Below, piece after piece: positions 24,501-32,553 of a DNA stretch of 64,000 nucleotides (its first letter is position 1; every line of letters begins with the position of its first letter). The position numbers and the translations under genes are program-made. A model generated the notes under the pieces. The model had not been told where the DNA came from. It saw only the letters and a program-made list of their open reading frames with translations, and did no database searches. Origin of the DNA: Cerioporus squamosus (taxonomy: Eukaryota > Basidiomycota > Agaricomycetes > Polyporales > Polyporaceae); NCBI GenBank assembly GCA_022592435.1, contig JABYQS010000065.1, positions 140,066 to 204,065 on the forward strand, in the 5' to 3' direction.

Positions 24501-27500
24501 CCTCCGCGTCACCGATGGAGTCGCACCACTGTCAGGGGCTACCGGATCGGGAGCAGAGGCGGGTGGAGTCGGAGCGGCCGCGACCTCGACAGGCTTCGGT
24601 GGTGGCGGTGGAACATCAGTCCGCGCAGCTCGGGCCTGGGCACGAGTCTGTCGGGTCGTCGGGAGAGGAGCGATCGCAGCTGCCTCGATAGCGGTGAAGA
24701 CCGGGAAGGAGATCGAGAGGGACTGCAGAGCCGCAGGAAATCGGTCCTCGTCATCATGTGCGACGTACTCGGAAGGGGCACGCACGGTACCAGGTGCGTC
24801 ATGATTGTACAAGCGTGACAGCGCATCCGCTAACACATTATCCACTCCAGGGACATGTTCAACTTCGAAGTTGAACTCCGAGATCTTCTCAAGCCACCGA
24901 GCCTGGCGGCCGGAGAGGTTACGTTGGTTCATCAAGTGGATGAGACCCTTATGGTCAGTGATCCACGTGAACCGACAGCCCTGCAGGATGTCCCGGTGCC
25001 GAAGCATCGCTTCGACACCCGCTAACATCTCAATCTCATGCACAGGATAATTTGCCTGCGCTGAGGAGAGCTTCGCAGAGAAGAAGGCTGCGACGCGGGC
25101 ATCACGCCAGTGGTTGCCCTGCGACACAACACCGGAGACTCCTGCCATGGAGCCGTCCGTAACCAGCCAGATCCGGGGCGCCGTCGGAGAATAGTCCAAC
25201 GGCTTGCGATGGTGAGTACGGTACGCGTGCACAAGCCGTTTGATCTCTTCAAACGCGCGTTGCTCGGTCGGGCCCCACCGGAAACTAACCTCGTTACCCG
25301 TCAGGCCAGAAAGTACTCCCATCGGGATGCGCACACGAGCAATATCATCTGCGAGGAATCCTACTGAGCCAAGAAACCCACGTAGCAGTTCCCGTGTCGT
25401 CGGTACCTTCCAGTTCAATACAGAATCGACCTTGTCAGGGTCCATGGAGATCCCGTCGTTGTCCACGATGTGTCCGAGGATCTTGAGCCGATCGCACAGG
25501 ATGTGCAACTTGGTGGCACTCAGGTAGAGCTTCTCTTTCTTCAGGATGTCAATGACGATCTTGCAGTGCCTGATGTGCTCCTCCAAGGTGTCCGATGCGA
25601 TGGGAAGGTCGTCCAGATACGGGAAGACAAACACGCCAACGTAGGGCGCGAAGATATGATTCATGAGGCTCTGGTAAGTAGCTACTGCATTACAATCGCC
25701 TTGCTGTAGGACCAGGCTGACCATTGTGCCGTCCGGGGTCGTCATTGCAGTGCGATCTACATGCTCCGGGGTAATCCGTATCTGCTCATACGCGTCCTTC
25801 CCATCTATGAGGGAACGATATGGCTTACGCGCGATATTCCGCAGTATCCCCTCCATATCTGGGAGAGGCGAGGCCATTTTCACGGTGTTGGCATTCCGCT
25901 CGCGCAAGTCACACACGACGCGAAGTTTCGGCGGTACTCCATCGCGTCCGGTGCCAGGCTTTGTCAGAAGAAGCATCGGGGACGCGTTCTGGACAGGGGC
26001 CTTCCGCCAGCGGCCGGAACGCTCGTAAGCGTCGCGTTTCTCGATCCACAGCGGCCGCAAGGCGTCGGGACAGCGAGAGGGACGCCAAGAGTAAACCTTG
26101 GAAGGGTCCTTCAGTGGGATGGTGTGGTTAATCGCCCGGAGGGGCGGTAGCGGTGCGTCACTAGTGTCCTTGCAGATGGGTGCCGCATACTCGCGAATGA
26201 TGCGCCGCGCCTTGTCCAGGTGGCTCTCGAAGACGTCGGCAGCACGGGATTCAACAACGCGCTTGCGCGCACCATCAATCCTTGTGACCACGGAGCTACC
26301 CACAGCAACGGACGACGGGTTGAAGCCAAGCGTGAGCTTGTGCTGAGACAGGAACGGAGTCCCGAGGATAAGGTCGTAGTTCAGTAAGTTCATCACATCA
26401 AAGTATCGCTCTTCCTTGATGTTCTGATACTGGAGCTGCACCTTACAGCCTGTGTACAGCTTCGTGCGCGAACCCTGGGCGGCCAACTGCACAGTGAGAG
26501 GCTTCTCGAGCTCATGTGGCTTGATCTTCAGCTGATCAATGAGCTTCGGCGATATGAAGTCACTCAGGGACCCGGAGTCTAGTAGCGCGTGCGCTGGGTG
26601 GCCATTCACCAAGACTTCGACCACAATCGGGCTCGGGATCACACGACGGAAGTCGCGCGTGCTCCCGGCATTGCGCTGAACATTGTCAGTCTGTGGTACG
26701 TCCACAATCCGAGCGCCGTTGCACTCAATCACAACCTCAGGCACACTTGTGGATGGCGACACCTCCGGGACGGAGCTGAACAAGACAACGAGCTCACCAT
26801 CGAGATCGTCAATGCTGAACAGTCCGTCAGAGACAAGCCTGTGAACTTGTACAGCATACCATCCGAGAGGGTCAAATCGTGCGTTGTGGAGCATGTGCTC
26901 GTCGAGTTCAGTACTGACAGCGAGGTAATTGTCTTCTATCAACAGCCTACTGCCGTATCGGAAGACAGAGAACCGAGCCAGACCGAGCTCGCGAGGCTCT
27001 TGACAGTGCCGCGGCCAGTGTTCGTACTTGTTCAGTGTCTCACATAGCCAATCCGCACTGACATTGCCCATAGGTTCGGAACCGTTATCTCCGATTGCAG
27101 ACAGATCTGCGTCATACAGGTCTGCCAGGGCTTGGCGGAACCAGCCTACCACGTCGAAGTCTGGCTGCTCGAGCCAATGGTTCTCGAGGGAGATGATACC
27201 ATCTTCGGTAGGTAGGATGTCTGCGTGACTGACTATGTCCTTATACCAAATGCTCACGGATGATATCCCAGCTACCACCGTGATGCGGCCGTCATGCGGG
27301 CCCTCGTTGGGCATGTACGGCCGGTACTTGTTCAGCAGATCCATCGCGCGATTGGCATGGATATCAGGGACAAATGATCGGCGACCAACGTCCCGTGGGA
27401 GTCGCGGTAGACACAGACGAGGTGCGTGGTCCATGTCTCCTGTGTGTGTAGGTAGCTGAGCCAGTGTAGTCCAGGTTCGGGTCTGGATCTCCCAGGCAGT

Positions 27501-27581
27501 ACTCCCCGCACTACAGATGCTGTTCATCCACTCTGTGATGGAATCGGATCTGGAGTCGGAATCCGAGTACCCGCCCATCAT
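21564..27581 (-). CDS. pol: Gypsy Pol polyprotein with C-terminal extension
   Basis: One open frame of 2005 codons. Aspartic protease: LLDSGSLSDF at ~334. Reverse transcriptase: RVVCDLRERN at ~554 and the catalytic FPYLDDLPIASD with YLDD at 655-658. RNase H: WLVTDGSMAG with Asp 809, then WITDHKGL. Integrase: zinc finger with HAHSLLAHLGS and CDTCQTC near 1214-1254, then the D,D35E core with D1284, D1348 and E1384. A chromodomain-like segment with WKSGDRSWVPYVDLAHVRAL at ~1605-1625 follows. About 370 further residues have no match I know: a basic stretch, a hydrophobic segment (PLFYFLAFVFTLAMVF, ~1720-1735), and a hydrophilic tail. Pol begins in the -1 frame relative to Gag; the frame is open upstream of the first Met and overlaps the Gag end, so frameshift expression is likely. 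Confidence 0.95.
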   Translation of the reverse strand: MMGGYSDSDSRSDSITEWMNSICSAGSTAWEIQTRTWTTLAQLPTHTGDMDHAPRLCLPRLPRDVGRRSFVPDIHANRAMDLLNKYRPYMPNEGPHDGRITVVAGISSVSIWYKDIVSHADILPTEDGIISLENHWLEQPDFDVVGWFRQALADLYDADLSAIGDNGSEPMGNVSADWLCETLNKYEHWPRHCQEPRELGLARFSVFRYGSRLLIEDNYLAVSTELDEHMLHNARFDPLGWYAVQVHRLVSDGLFSIDDLDGELVVLFSSVPEVSPSTSVPEVVIECNGARIVDVPQTDNVQRNAGSTRDFRRVIPSPIVVEVLVNGHPAHALLDSGSLSDFISPKLIDQLKIKPHELEKPLTVQLAAQGSRTKLYTGCKVQLQYQNIKEERYFDVMNLLNYDLILGTPFLSQHKLTLGFNPSSVAVGSSVVTRIDGARKRVVESRAADVFESHLDKARRIIREYAAPICKDTSDAPLPPLRAINHTIPLKDPSKVYSWRPSRCPDALRPLWIEKRDAYERSGRWRKAPVQNASPMLLLTKPGTGRDGVPPKLRVVCDLRERNANTVKMASPLPDMEGILRNIARKPYRSLIDGKDAYEQIRITPEHVDRTAMTTPDGTMVSLVLQQGDCNAVATYQSLMNHIFAPYVGVFVFPYLDDLPIASDTLEEHIRHCKIVIDILKKEKLYLSATKLHILCDRLKILGHIVDNDGISMDPDKVDSVLNWKVPTTRELLRGFLGSVGFLADDIARVRIPMGVLSGLTGNEVSFRWGPTEQRAFEEIKRLVHAYRTHHRKPLDYSPTAPRIWLVTDGSMAGVSGVVSQGNHWRDARVAAFFSAKLSSAQANYPVHEIEMLAGVEAMLRHRDILQGCRFTWITDHKGLIHLMNQRNLSGRQARWLEKISEFNFEVEHVPGVDNVLADALSRLYNHDAPGTVRAPSEYVAHDDEDRFPAALQSLSISFPVFTAIEAAAIAPLPTTRQTRAQARAARTDVPPPPPKPVEVAAAPTPPASAPDPVAPDSGATPSVTRRARAPRAPLPGAETGRPETAKEFSKRIKRVVLHGPRAERQEGGGTRPPQPTVEDAPDIGDGHRIATSPEEAPTSLTDSQHGQTPQPQECTYPVDRDVHLAEQQAKIVREMSLLNYLSENTEGVDLLRELKGRYAEDKFFRVILEKPKEFKNFQVKDGLISLKENGRELLCIPEVLHKDRSVREIVIMHAHSLLAHLGSFKTLSLLRDHFWWKSMASDVRKYCDTCQTCKRSKPNNQRPYGLLKPLTVPKTPWEVIGIDFVGPLPESRNRDGSFDTIAVIICLLTGMVHLVPCRDNYTAKETAEMVFSEIYKHHGLPRAIVSDRDVLFTSSFWTHLHKLMGVELRMSSAYHPESDGSTERANRTVTQMLRQCVAPNQKDWVSKLPAIEFAINLARSETTGYAPFFLNTGRMPRSMVWNDPAADEFVGVRTYAQRVKQAVISAHDSILAARVKQTRDANGKRRPAPFAEGDLVYVSTKNMKLPKGVARKLAPKYVGPYKILRDFGNSSYLLDLPANLKARDVHPVFHAHLLRIHEPNDDRLFPGRLESQVAEFEERDEEWAIERIHSHRGQGSTALFEAVWKSGDRSWVPYVDLAHVRALKEYFEVLGINDVSELRDGDGEPPLDDPQVFLGNVEFSDGLELPKAQYKRPARRRRRFKRKGSVASPVRLSDPPRPVSSRILRPLRLPFPRYHSPSPLFYFLAFVFTLAMVFSQHAFLERLRNNQVILRDPRSGTRHQYSTEQLRLYSLFDRALREDRITGPGHIVPGGYEHFRDLWAQDAGNAVQFSEYSPNSGVVVIHGNAVNIDELAPISGRAHAATTPRTLGSVTTGLDPRRQAVLDDLIWDQLYRNQRGRDAYLQRREKRIRAEEADPLIIDPAPNQAAGDVDHANKRVRTEPPVLTQTPGAGPSGSEGVTAGSSSSSTGSGTSMVKRVSTKDKKSLSKPGAGSSSRKDAGKGPDRDGGAGAAGSVADGSMELMDYD

Positions 27582-27598
27582 GTCGCGGCCGTAGAAGG

Positions 27599-29503
27599 CT
27601 ATGTAGGCATCAATCTCTGCCTTTGTGTTGGTATACGGTGTCCCTGGGGAGACAATCCCCCAATCGAGTCAGACTCCGAGCAGGACCCTTCTTCTGACGG
27701 CTGAGGTACATACACAGGTCGTACTCGAATAGATTCCGAATCCGAAGGTGCATATCCCGGACGTACTCTGATGGAACCTGAATCTGACTGATATCCCGCA
27801 GCTCGATATTCGACCTCAGGCTCCGAGTCCGATACAGACTGCAGGGAGGGGAGCGAGTCAGTATGGGACTCGCTATCCCATAGGTCAGTCGACTGGTCGT
27901 CCACCACTTCGGGACAATAGCTAACCTCTGAGCATGTTGAAGCCGGCGGTGTGCGGAGCCCAGGCATGGACGACGTCTCGGCATGGTCACCTGTATCATA
28001 GATTGGCGGTTCATCCTCACAGTGCAGGTCCTCGTCGAACACGATACCGGCATAGTTGAACTCGATTTCTTCGATCCGGGCTGACGACTCCGCCTGGGCA
28101 CGCAAGGTTTCGGTATCACCAAAGTCAATATCAATGTTGAACGACGCCAAACCAGGCGGTTTCCCAGGTGCGCTCGACTTGACCTTTGACAGCTTCGGGC
28201 AGTTCCGACTAACGTGCCCGGTTTCTCGGCACACGAAACACTTGCCCGCTGCACGCAGCTCATCCCGCTCCTTCTCTGAGAGCTTGGGAGTGTTTGGTGC
28301 GCGATCACGCTGTCCGTTCTGGGTGTAGTTCCCTGCGCGATGGCTAGTGTTGAATTGGGGCCGACTGGCACCGTGGTCGCGGTTCTGACCGCGATCCCTA
28401 TCTCGGTGAGAGTTCGGATCGTTCTTGCCCCCGCGCTGATCCTGGTGGCTTCTAGATCCGTGCAGCTTCTGCTTAGAATTGCTAGAGTTTTGCCGCTGCG
28501 CACGACCCAAAGATGAGTCTCGAGCTCCCGAGTTGACGCTGGAGTAGACGGCCAGAGCCTGCTCCGCAACCTCCGCCTCCTTCTGCACTTCTATCCAGCT
28601 AGAAAGCGAGGGGTTAAGGTGCGCCCTCCAGAGCTCAGCTTGAATTGCCGGCCTAAGGCCATACCATAGCTTCTCCACGCGGGTTTCCTCGGGCATGGCA
28701 CCGACCATCAAGAACAGTCTGGTAAGCTCGTGTATATAATCTTTCACAGATCGCTCGCCCTGACGTGCCTTTCGCAGCTGCTTCTTGGTCTGCTGACGGA
28801 AATCTGCAGGGAAGCAATAGTTGAATAATTCTACGAATACATCGCGAAGCGACCACGCGCGTGGGGAGAGGGCTACCGAGTTTGCATAGAACTTGTATGC
28901 ATTCCCGGTGAGAAAGTGCGCGACAGTCGCAGCCTGCCGCGAAGACTCGAGCTGATACCCATCTACATAGTCGGTCATTTCCTGTACGAACTTGTGGAAG
29001 ATCTGCGCATCCGGCGATCCATCGTAAGGCGTTGGCTCGCGCGGCTTCAAGACCGGCACGCGCGCGCTACGCAGCTTCTCCAACATGGCACGTTCCTTCT
29101 TCTTGGCCTTTTGTTTGGCCTTCTTACGCTTCTTGCGCTCACGCTTCTTGGCTTTCAGATCGGCCGCTGACATCCCCGGATCTTCGTCACTGTCCGAAGA
29201 GGACGAAGACGAAGACGAGGAGGAGCTGGACGAGTCTGAAGACCCCGGGTATCCCGTCGCGCCTGGGCGTTCGGACAGGTCCCGGAAAGCTTGACCGAGG
29301 AAACTGGTGGGTGCCACTTGGTTCACCGGCCTCAGCGCATCGACGGGGTTGACGCCATCCTTATCAGCAGTGTTCCCGTCGCGCGCGCGATGCATAGTCG
29401 CATCAACGAGGTCCTCGGCGACACCGCGCGGCCCTCTACCAGGATTACCCGTGGTGGTCAAGGGTTTGCTGGAAGCAGAGCTGGCTTTCTCAGCCAACAA
29501 CAC
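27599..29503 (-). CDS. gag: Gypsy Gag with CCHC zinc knuckle
   Basis: About 634 codons counted from a GTG at 29503; no ATG starts this frame there, so translation probably enters by a frameshift from ORF1 or by reinitiation. It has an Asp/Ser-rich and Lys-rich N-terminal part, then a helical capsid-like region (KPREPTPYDGSPDAQIFHKF onward, with ARQGERSVKDYIHELTRLF and SWIEVQKEAEVAEQAL). A basic Gln/Asn/Arg linker and the nucleic-acid-binding knuckle CFVCRETGHVSRNC follow. The tail is acidic and Ser-rich. The stop at 27599 overlaps the open Pol frame by about 60 nt. This is the particle-forming protein of the element. Confidence 0.88.
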   Translation of the reverse strand: MLLAEKASSASSKPLTTTGNPGRGPRGVAEDLVDATMHRARDGNTADKDGVNPVDALRPVNQVAPTSFLGQAFRDLSERPGATGYPGSSDSSSSSSSSSSSSSDSDEDPGMSAADLKAKKRERKKRKKAKQKAKKKERAMLEKLRSARVPVLKPREPTPYDGSPDAQIFHKFVQEMTDYVDGYQLESSRQAATVAHFLTGNAYKFYANSVALSPRAWSLRDVFVELFNYCFPADFRQQTKKQLRKARQGERSVKDYIHELTRLFLMVGAMPEETRVEKLWYGLRPAIQAELWRAHLNPSLSSWIEVQKEAEVAEQALAVYSSVNSGARDSSLGRAQRQNSSNSKQKLHGSRSHQDQRGGKNDPNSHRDRDRGQNRDHGASRPQFNTSHRAGNYTQNGQRDRAPNTPKLSEKERDELRAAGKCFVCRETGHVSRNCPKLSKVKSSAPGKPPGLASFNIDIDFGDTETLRAQAESSARIEEIEFNYAGIVFDEDLHCEDEPPIYDTGDHAETSSMPGLRTPPASTCSEVSYCPEVVDDQSTDLWDSESHTDSLPSLQSVSDSEPEVEYRAAGYQSDSGSIRVRPGYAPSDSESIRVRPVYVPQPSEEGSCSESDSIGGLSPQGHRIPTQRQRLMPT

Positions 29504-30630
29504 CGTCGCATCCGGTCCGCGGTGCTGGAGTCCGAATCGCTATCAGAACCTGAGCTCGAGCTCGAGGAGGGAAGAGGATGGGCCGGCGGAGCTCTGCCGA
29601 CATGCATAGTCTGATGGACCGATTCGGTTTCCGAAGGGACGGTACTGGGTGCCGTGGACGTGTAGACAGAATGGACCTTGAGTTGTTCCATCTCCTGTAG
29701 TACTGTCCGCAGTTGTTCTTCCAGGATCTGTATGCGCGCCGCATCTGCAGCTGCCGCATTCCCTTGCACAGCCGGTTCGGAGTGGCCGGACTCGGACGCG
29801 ACACTATCAGTGTCCGCCTTGTCCCTGCCGCTTTCCGGGTTGGCTGCCTCGCTGTCCGAGTCAGGAATGACGGCGGTCGATTCGCGCGCCCTCCAGCTAT
29901 CATTGGGAGGTACAGAAACGGAGAAGGGCTCGCGTAGAGCCGCGTACTTCTCGAGCTCAATACGCTGAGCTTCGGGGTCGAGTTCCTGAGGATCTAACCC
30001 CACTGATCCCCAGTTCTGAGGGTCAATAGCCTTCCCCTTGCGGAAGGTTCTAAGATTTGACGTCCCTTCTCCTTGGGACTGGTAACCCGCATCACTCACA
30101 GAGCGGGTGTTCTTGTTCGACTTGCAGGATGAGGCCGGCGTTCTAGTCATATGAGGCGGCGCGTCGCGCACGGCCTCTGCGCTGCGTCCGCGACGCCTGC
30201 TGCGCACTTCAGTCCACTGACCGTCCGAAGATCCGGTCCTGGTGGGAGTCAAACGGCCATCCGACGTCTCGGAGGCGGTCACACACGAGGGGAATGTGTC
30301 TTGTGCAAAAGCAAATGTATTCGTGGGGGTAGGGGCTACAGTGGTAGACAACCGGTCGCCTTTCAACGCCGGTGTGCTCTCCTCACGGACCTCTGGTCCA
30401 GCCGAGGGGGGCCTCGAGGCAGCCGCCTGACTGTTCGTCAGACGAGGACTGGCCTCGGTATTTTGTTCGACACCGTCGCCGTTGACGGTGCCATCGCTCG
30501 AGAGCGAAGATAGAGAGCTGCCGAAAGAGTCAGTACCAGCAGACGGGGTTGAGAACTCACCGGGCAGGCCTCTCTGCGGGGTAGACTCCGTGACGGGGGA
30601 GTCGAGCTTCGTCGAGCGACGAGTTCGCAT
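29458..30630 (-). CDS. Gypsy ORF1, N-terminal Gag-like leader protein
   Basis: 390 codons, beginning MRTRRSTKLDSPVTE soon after the 5' LTR leader. The protein is disordered and rich in Ser, Thr, Pro and Glu, with one helical stretch near residue 310 (AADAARIQILEEQLRTVLQE) that could form a coiled coil. It overlaps the Gag frame, which lies in -1 relative to it. The shared open window is about 85 nt, from a TAG in the Gag frame to the TGA that ends this ORF. It may be the true N-terminus of Gag made by frameshifting, or a separate small protein. No catalytic motif is visible. Confidence 0.75.
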   Translation of the reverse strand: MRTRRSTKLDSPVTESTPQRGLPGEFSTPSAGTDSFGSSLSSLSSDGTVNGDGVEQNTEASPRLTNSQAAASRPPSAGPEVREESTPALKGDRLSTTVAPTPTNTFAFAQDTFPSCVTASETSDGRLTPTRTGSSDGQWTEVRSRRRGRSAEAVRDAPPHMTRTPASSCKSNKNTRSVSDAGYQSQGEGTSNLRTFRKGKAIDPQNWGSVGLDPQELDPEAQRIELEKYAALREPFSVSVPPNDSWRARESTAVIPDSDSEAANPESGRDKADTDSVASESGHSEPAVQGNAAAADAARIQILEEQLRTVLQEMEQLKVHSVYTSTAPSTVPSETESVHQTMHVGRAPPAHPLPSSSSSSGSDSDSDSSTADRMRRCCWLRKPALLPANP

Positions 30631-30824
30631 TTTTGTCTTTTGTGGTTGTGGAAGAGAGAGAAGGTTGTTTTTGATGGCTGTCGCTCGTCGGTTGTCGCAG
30701 GTTGATCAGACCCAGACAACTAGGCAGGCTAAGCCGTGATAGAGTAAGCTGAGAGAGTTCGAGAGAGAGAGAGAGTCAAGCAGATAGAGAGAGTCGAGAG
30801 TCGATAGACCAGGTGTCAAAAAGA

Positions 30825-31108
30825 TGTGACGGCGGCAACTTCAGGGGAGGTCGGAGCCGGCACAAGAACGCTCTTGAGCGCGAAGGACAGTTGTACGGTC
30901 TGTCGATTGCTGCTAAGAACGCTGGGGGTGTACGTACAGAACACAGTCCTTAAGTACTTTTGGGACGAGGTCGGAGGAGACGAACGTCCGAGGCAAAAAG
31001 TGAGAACTATCGTAAGCGGGAAACAAGAAAGGCAAGAGGAGAGGAAAGATGACAAAGAAACAAGCACGTGAGTAAGCCAGACTACGTGAGACGCTCAACA
31101 CCGTTACA
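30825..31108 (-). repeat. 5' LTR of the gypsy element
   Basis: 284 bp, TG...CA in element sense, identical to the left LTR. It contains the element promoter by position. The leader just inside it (below 30825) shows no classic TGG-start tRNA primer site immediately next to the LTR. Confidence 0.95.
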
Positions 31109-31113
31109 CCTCC
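31109..31113 (+). repeat. Target-site duplication CCTCC, right copy
   Basis: Second copy of the 5 bp at 17311-17315. Confidence 0.9.
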
Positions 31114-31376
31114 ATCAGCATCATCACTCCGCCGAAAGTGAGCTTGGCCGTTCTTATCTGACACGATGTGCTCATGGGCTGACTGGGCATCAGGTCACCC
31201 TAGGCATTCTCGAGAAAGCCAGGGAACTCGGAGTCCCTGCGCTGTGGCTCCAACCGGGCGCCGAGGATGCGACCGTCATATCCTATGTCAAGGAGAACGG
31301 CCTCGAGGACAAGGTCATATACGGTGGACCCTGCATCCTTGTTGAGGGTGATGGTATCATCCGGAGCCTTCTATAG
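31109..31376 (+). pseudogene. CoA-binding-domain protein gene, 3' part, separated by the retrotransposon
   Basis: Continues the gene at 16989. After the duplicated CCTCC, exon remainder 31114-31137 encodes ISIITPPK. A 56 nt GT-AG intron follows, and the last exon, 31194-31376, encodes VTLGILEKARELGVPALWLQ, PGAEDATVISYVKENGLEDK and VIYGGPCILVEGD, ending in a TAG. These are the conserved C-terminal blocks of the family, including the PALWLQPGAE and GPCILVE signatures. It has no start of its own and is presumably silent or mis-expressed from the LTR region. Confidence 0.85.
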
Positions 31377-31769
31377 CCTGGCGTCGGCGGTACCCGCGAA
31401 CCCCTTGTCGTAGCCTTATCGATCGCAGGATGGAACTGTGTCGTTCTGGAAAACATATCGCGCCTGTGGCAGTGTTGTCCCGATGGGCGGCCCAGTCACC
31501 CATACATATGTGCAAATGTTTACGTTGCAGAAAGGCCCGCCGAACAAGCAGCTGTTCAACGATGTTGTTTGGCAGTGAGTGGCTAAGCGTGCGGTTGTGC
31601 TCGTAGACTGACGCTTCTTCAACAGTGACAATGCAGCCATCAAGATGCGTCGCGTCTTTGATACTTAAAGTGATATTGGCTCTCGTGGCCATACCTCAGT
31701 ACTGGCATCCTCGCCGCTCCGGCTCTCGTGCATCGCTAGCCTCTCATAGTACGTCATTTTGTCCTGCGC
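31377..31769. other. Intergenic stretch with a possible gene scrap
   Basis: Short open segments with an intron-like GTGAGT...AACAG near 31575-31625. The part around 31580-31660 resembles 32300-32370 (shared CTGACGCTTCTT and CAGCCATCAAGAT). That hints that this is part of the same ancient duplication as the next feature. Confidence 0.4.
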
Positions 31770-32240
31770 CATAGCGTCCAAACCTCGTTGCCTCTCCGCT
31801 GTCTCAAGCTCGAGCGTCATCTCAACCCGCTACACTTAGGCTTGCCTTCTCTGCCTACCTGCTGCAGCATCTCTGACGTCTCCGCTGCCGATCTTGATCT
31901 CACACTCGTCGACGGCACCCATGAGTCGGAGTCTTGCAAATTGCGACTTCGAAACAAAAGACGCCCGCCGCATTTAGCGGTCGCCTTACTATCTCCGCGA
32001 CGCGCTCGGCATGTTGCACTTCGAGAGCCTCGAGGGTTGCATATGGCCTGAGCTTAACGAGTATGTGGACGACAGGACGGAGGCGTGATACATGGATGCG
32101 GACAAGATGCGAGGCAGGATTTTCTCTGGGCGCGAGGATATGCCTGAAACCCCATTCGAGCCGACTGAGGACTCGGAGAGGTGAGATTGCGGGTCCACCC
32201 ATGCACATGTTCAGAAGCTTTGTCCTGAGAGCCATCTTCA
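31770..32240 (+). pseudogene. Decayed copy of the neighbouring hypothetical gene
   Basis: Aligns by eye with 33340-33800 of the intact gene. Shared stretches include the DNA for SAADLDLTLVD, for SHFESLEGC/LHFESLEGC, and for the segment around GREDVPDSPFEPT. It has lost about 100 bp in the middle and carries a TGA in place of a sense codon near 32087 plus several shifts. It is a tandem duplicate 1.5 kb upstream of its parent and cannot encode the same protein. Confidence 0.75.
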
Positions 32241-32553
32241 CTGAGAACGATCAGACCTAGCTGTGATTGTCCGATGATGAACAGTGGGTAGGCGTGCGGT
32301 TTAGAGTCTGACGCTTCTTTCGCAGCATATAACAGCGGCTGACGGCTACGTCAGCCATCAAGATACGTAGCATGCATGGTACACCAAGTACAATGGTCTG
32401 GACCGGCCCTAACACAACGATGGGCTGCTACCAGGCTGACATGTCGGGCTCAAGTTGCGGGCCAGCCTCCAAACAGCTCCACAAGTTCGCCCTCGCCTGC
32501 GGACCGTCTCCATCGAACTTGCCTTCGTACGACCACAATCGTATCTACTCATC

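Larger units (their letters stand above)
17316..31108 (-). mobile_element. Ty3/gypsy chromodomain LTR retrotransposon, complete, with nested pogo element
   Basis: Full-length element on the minus strand: 9,893 bp once the nested transposon and its extra TA are removed. Order in element sense: 5' LTR (30825-31108), ORF1, Gag with zinc knuckle, Pol (protease, reverse transcriptase, RNase H, integrase, chromodomain-like end, C-terminal extension), polypurine tract, 3' LTR (17316-17597 plus 21498-21499). LTRs start TG and end CA and are identical apart from the transposon insertion. The three reading frames carry no internal stop or shift apart from the two frame changes between them. A CCTCC duplication flanks it. 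Identical LTRs and open frames point to a very recent, probably still competent insertion into the CoA-binding-domain gene, in antisense orientation to it. Confidence 0.95.
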
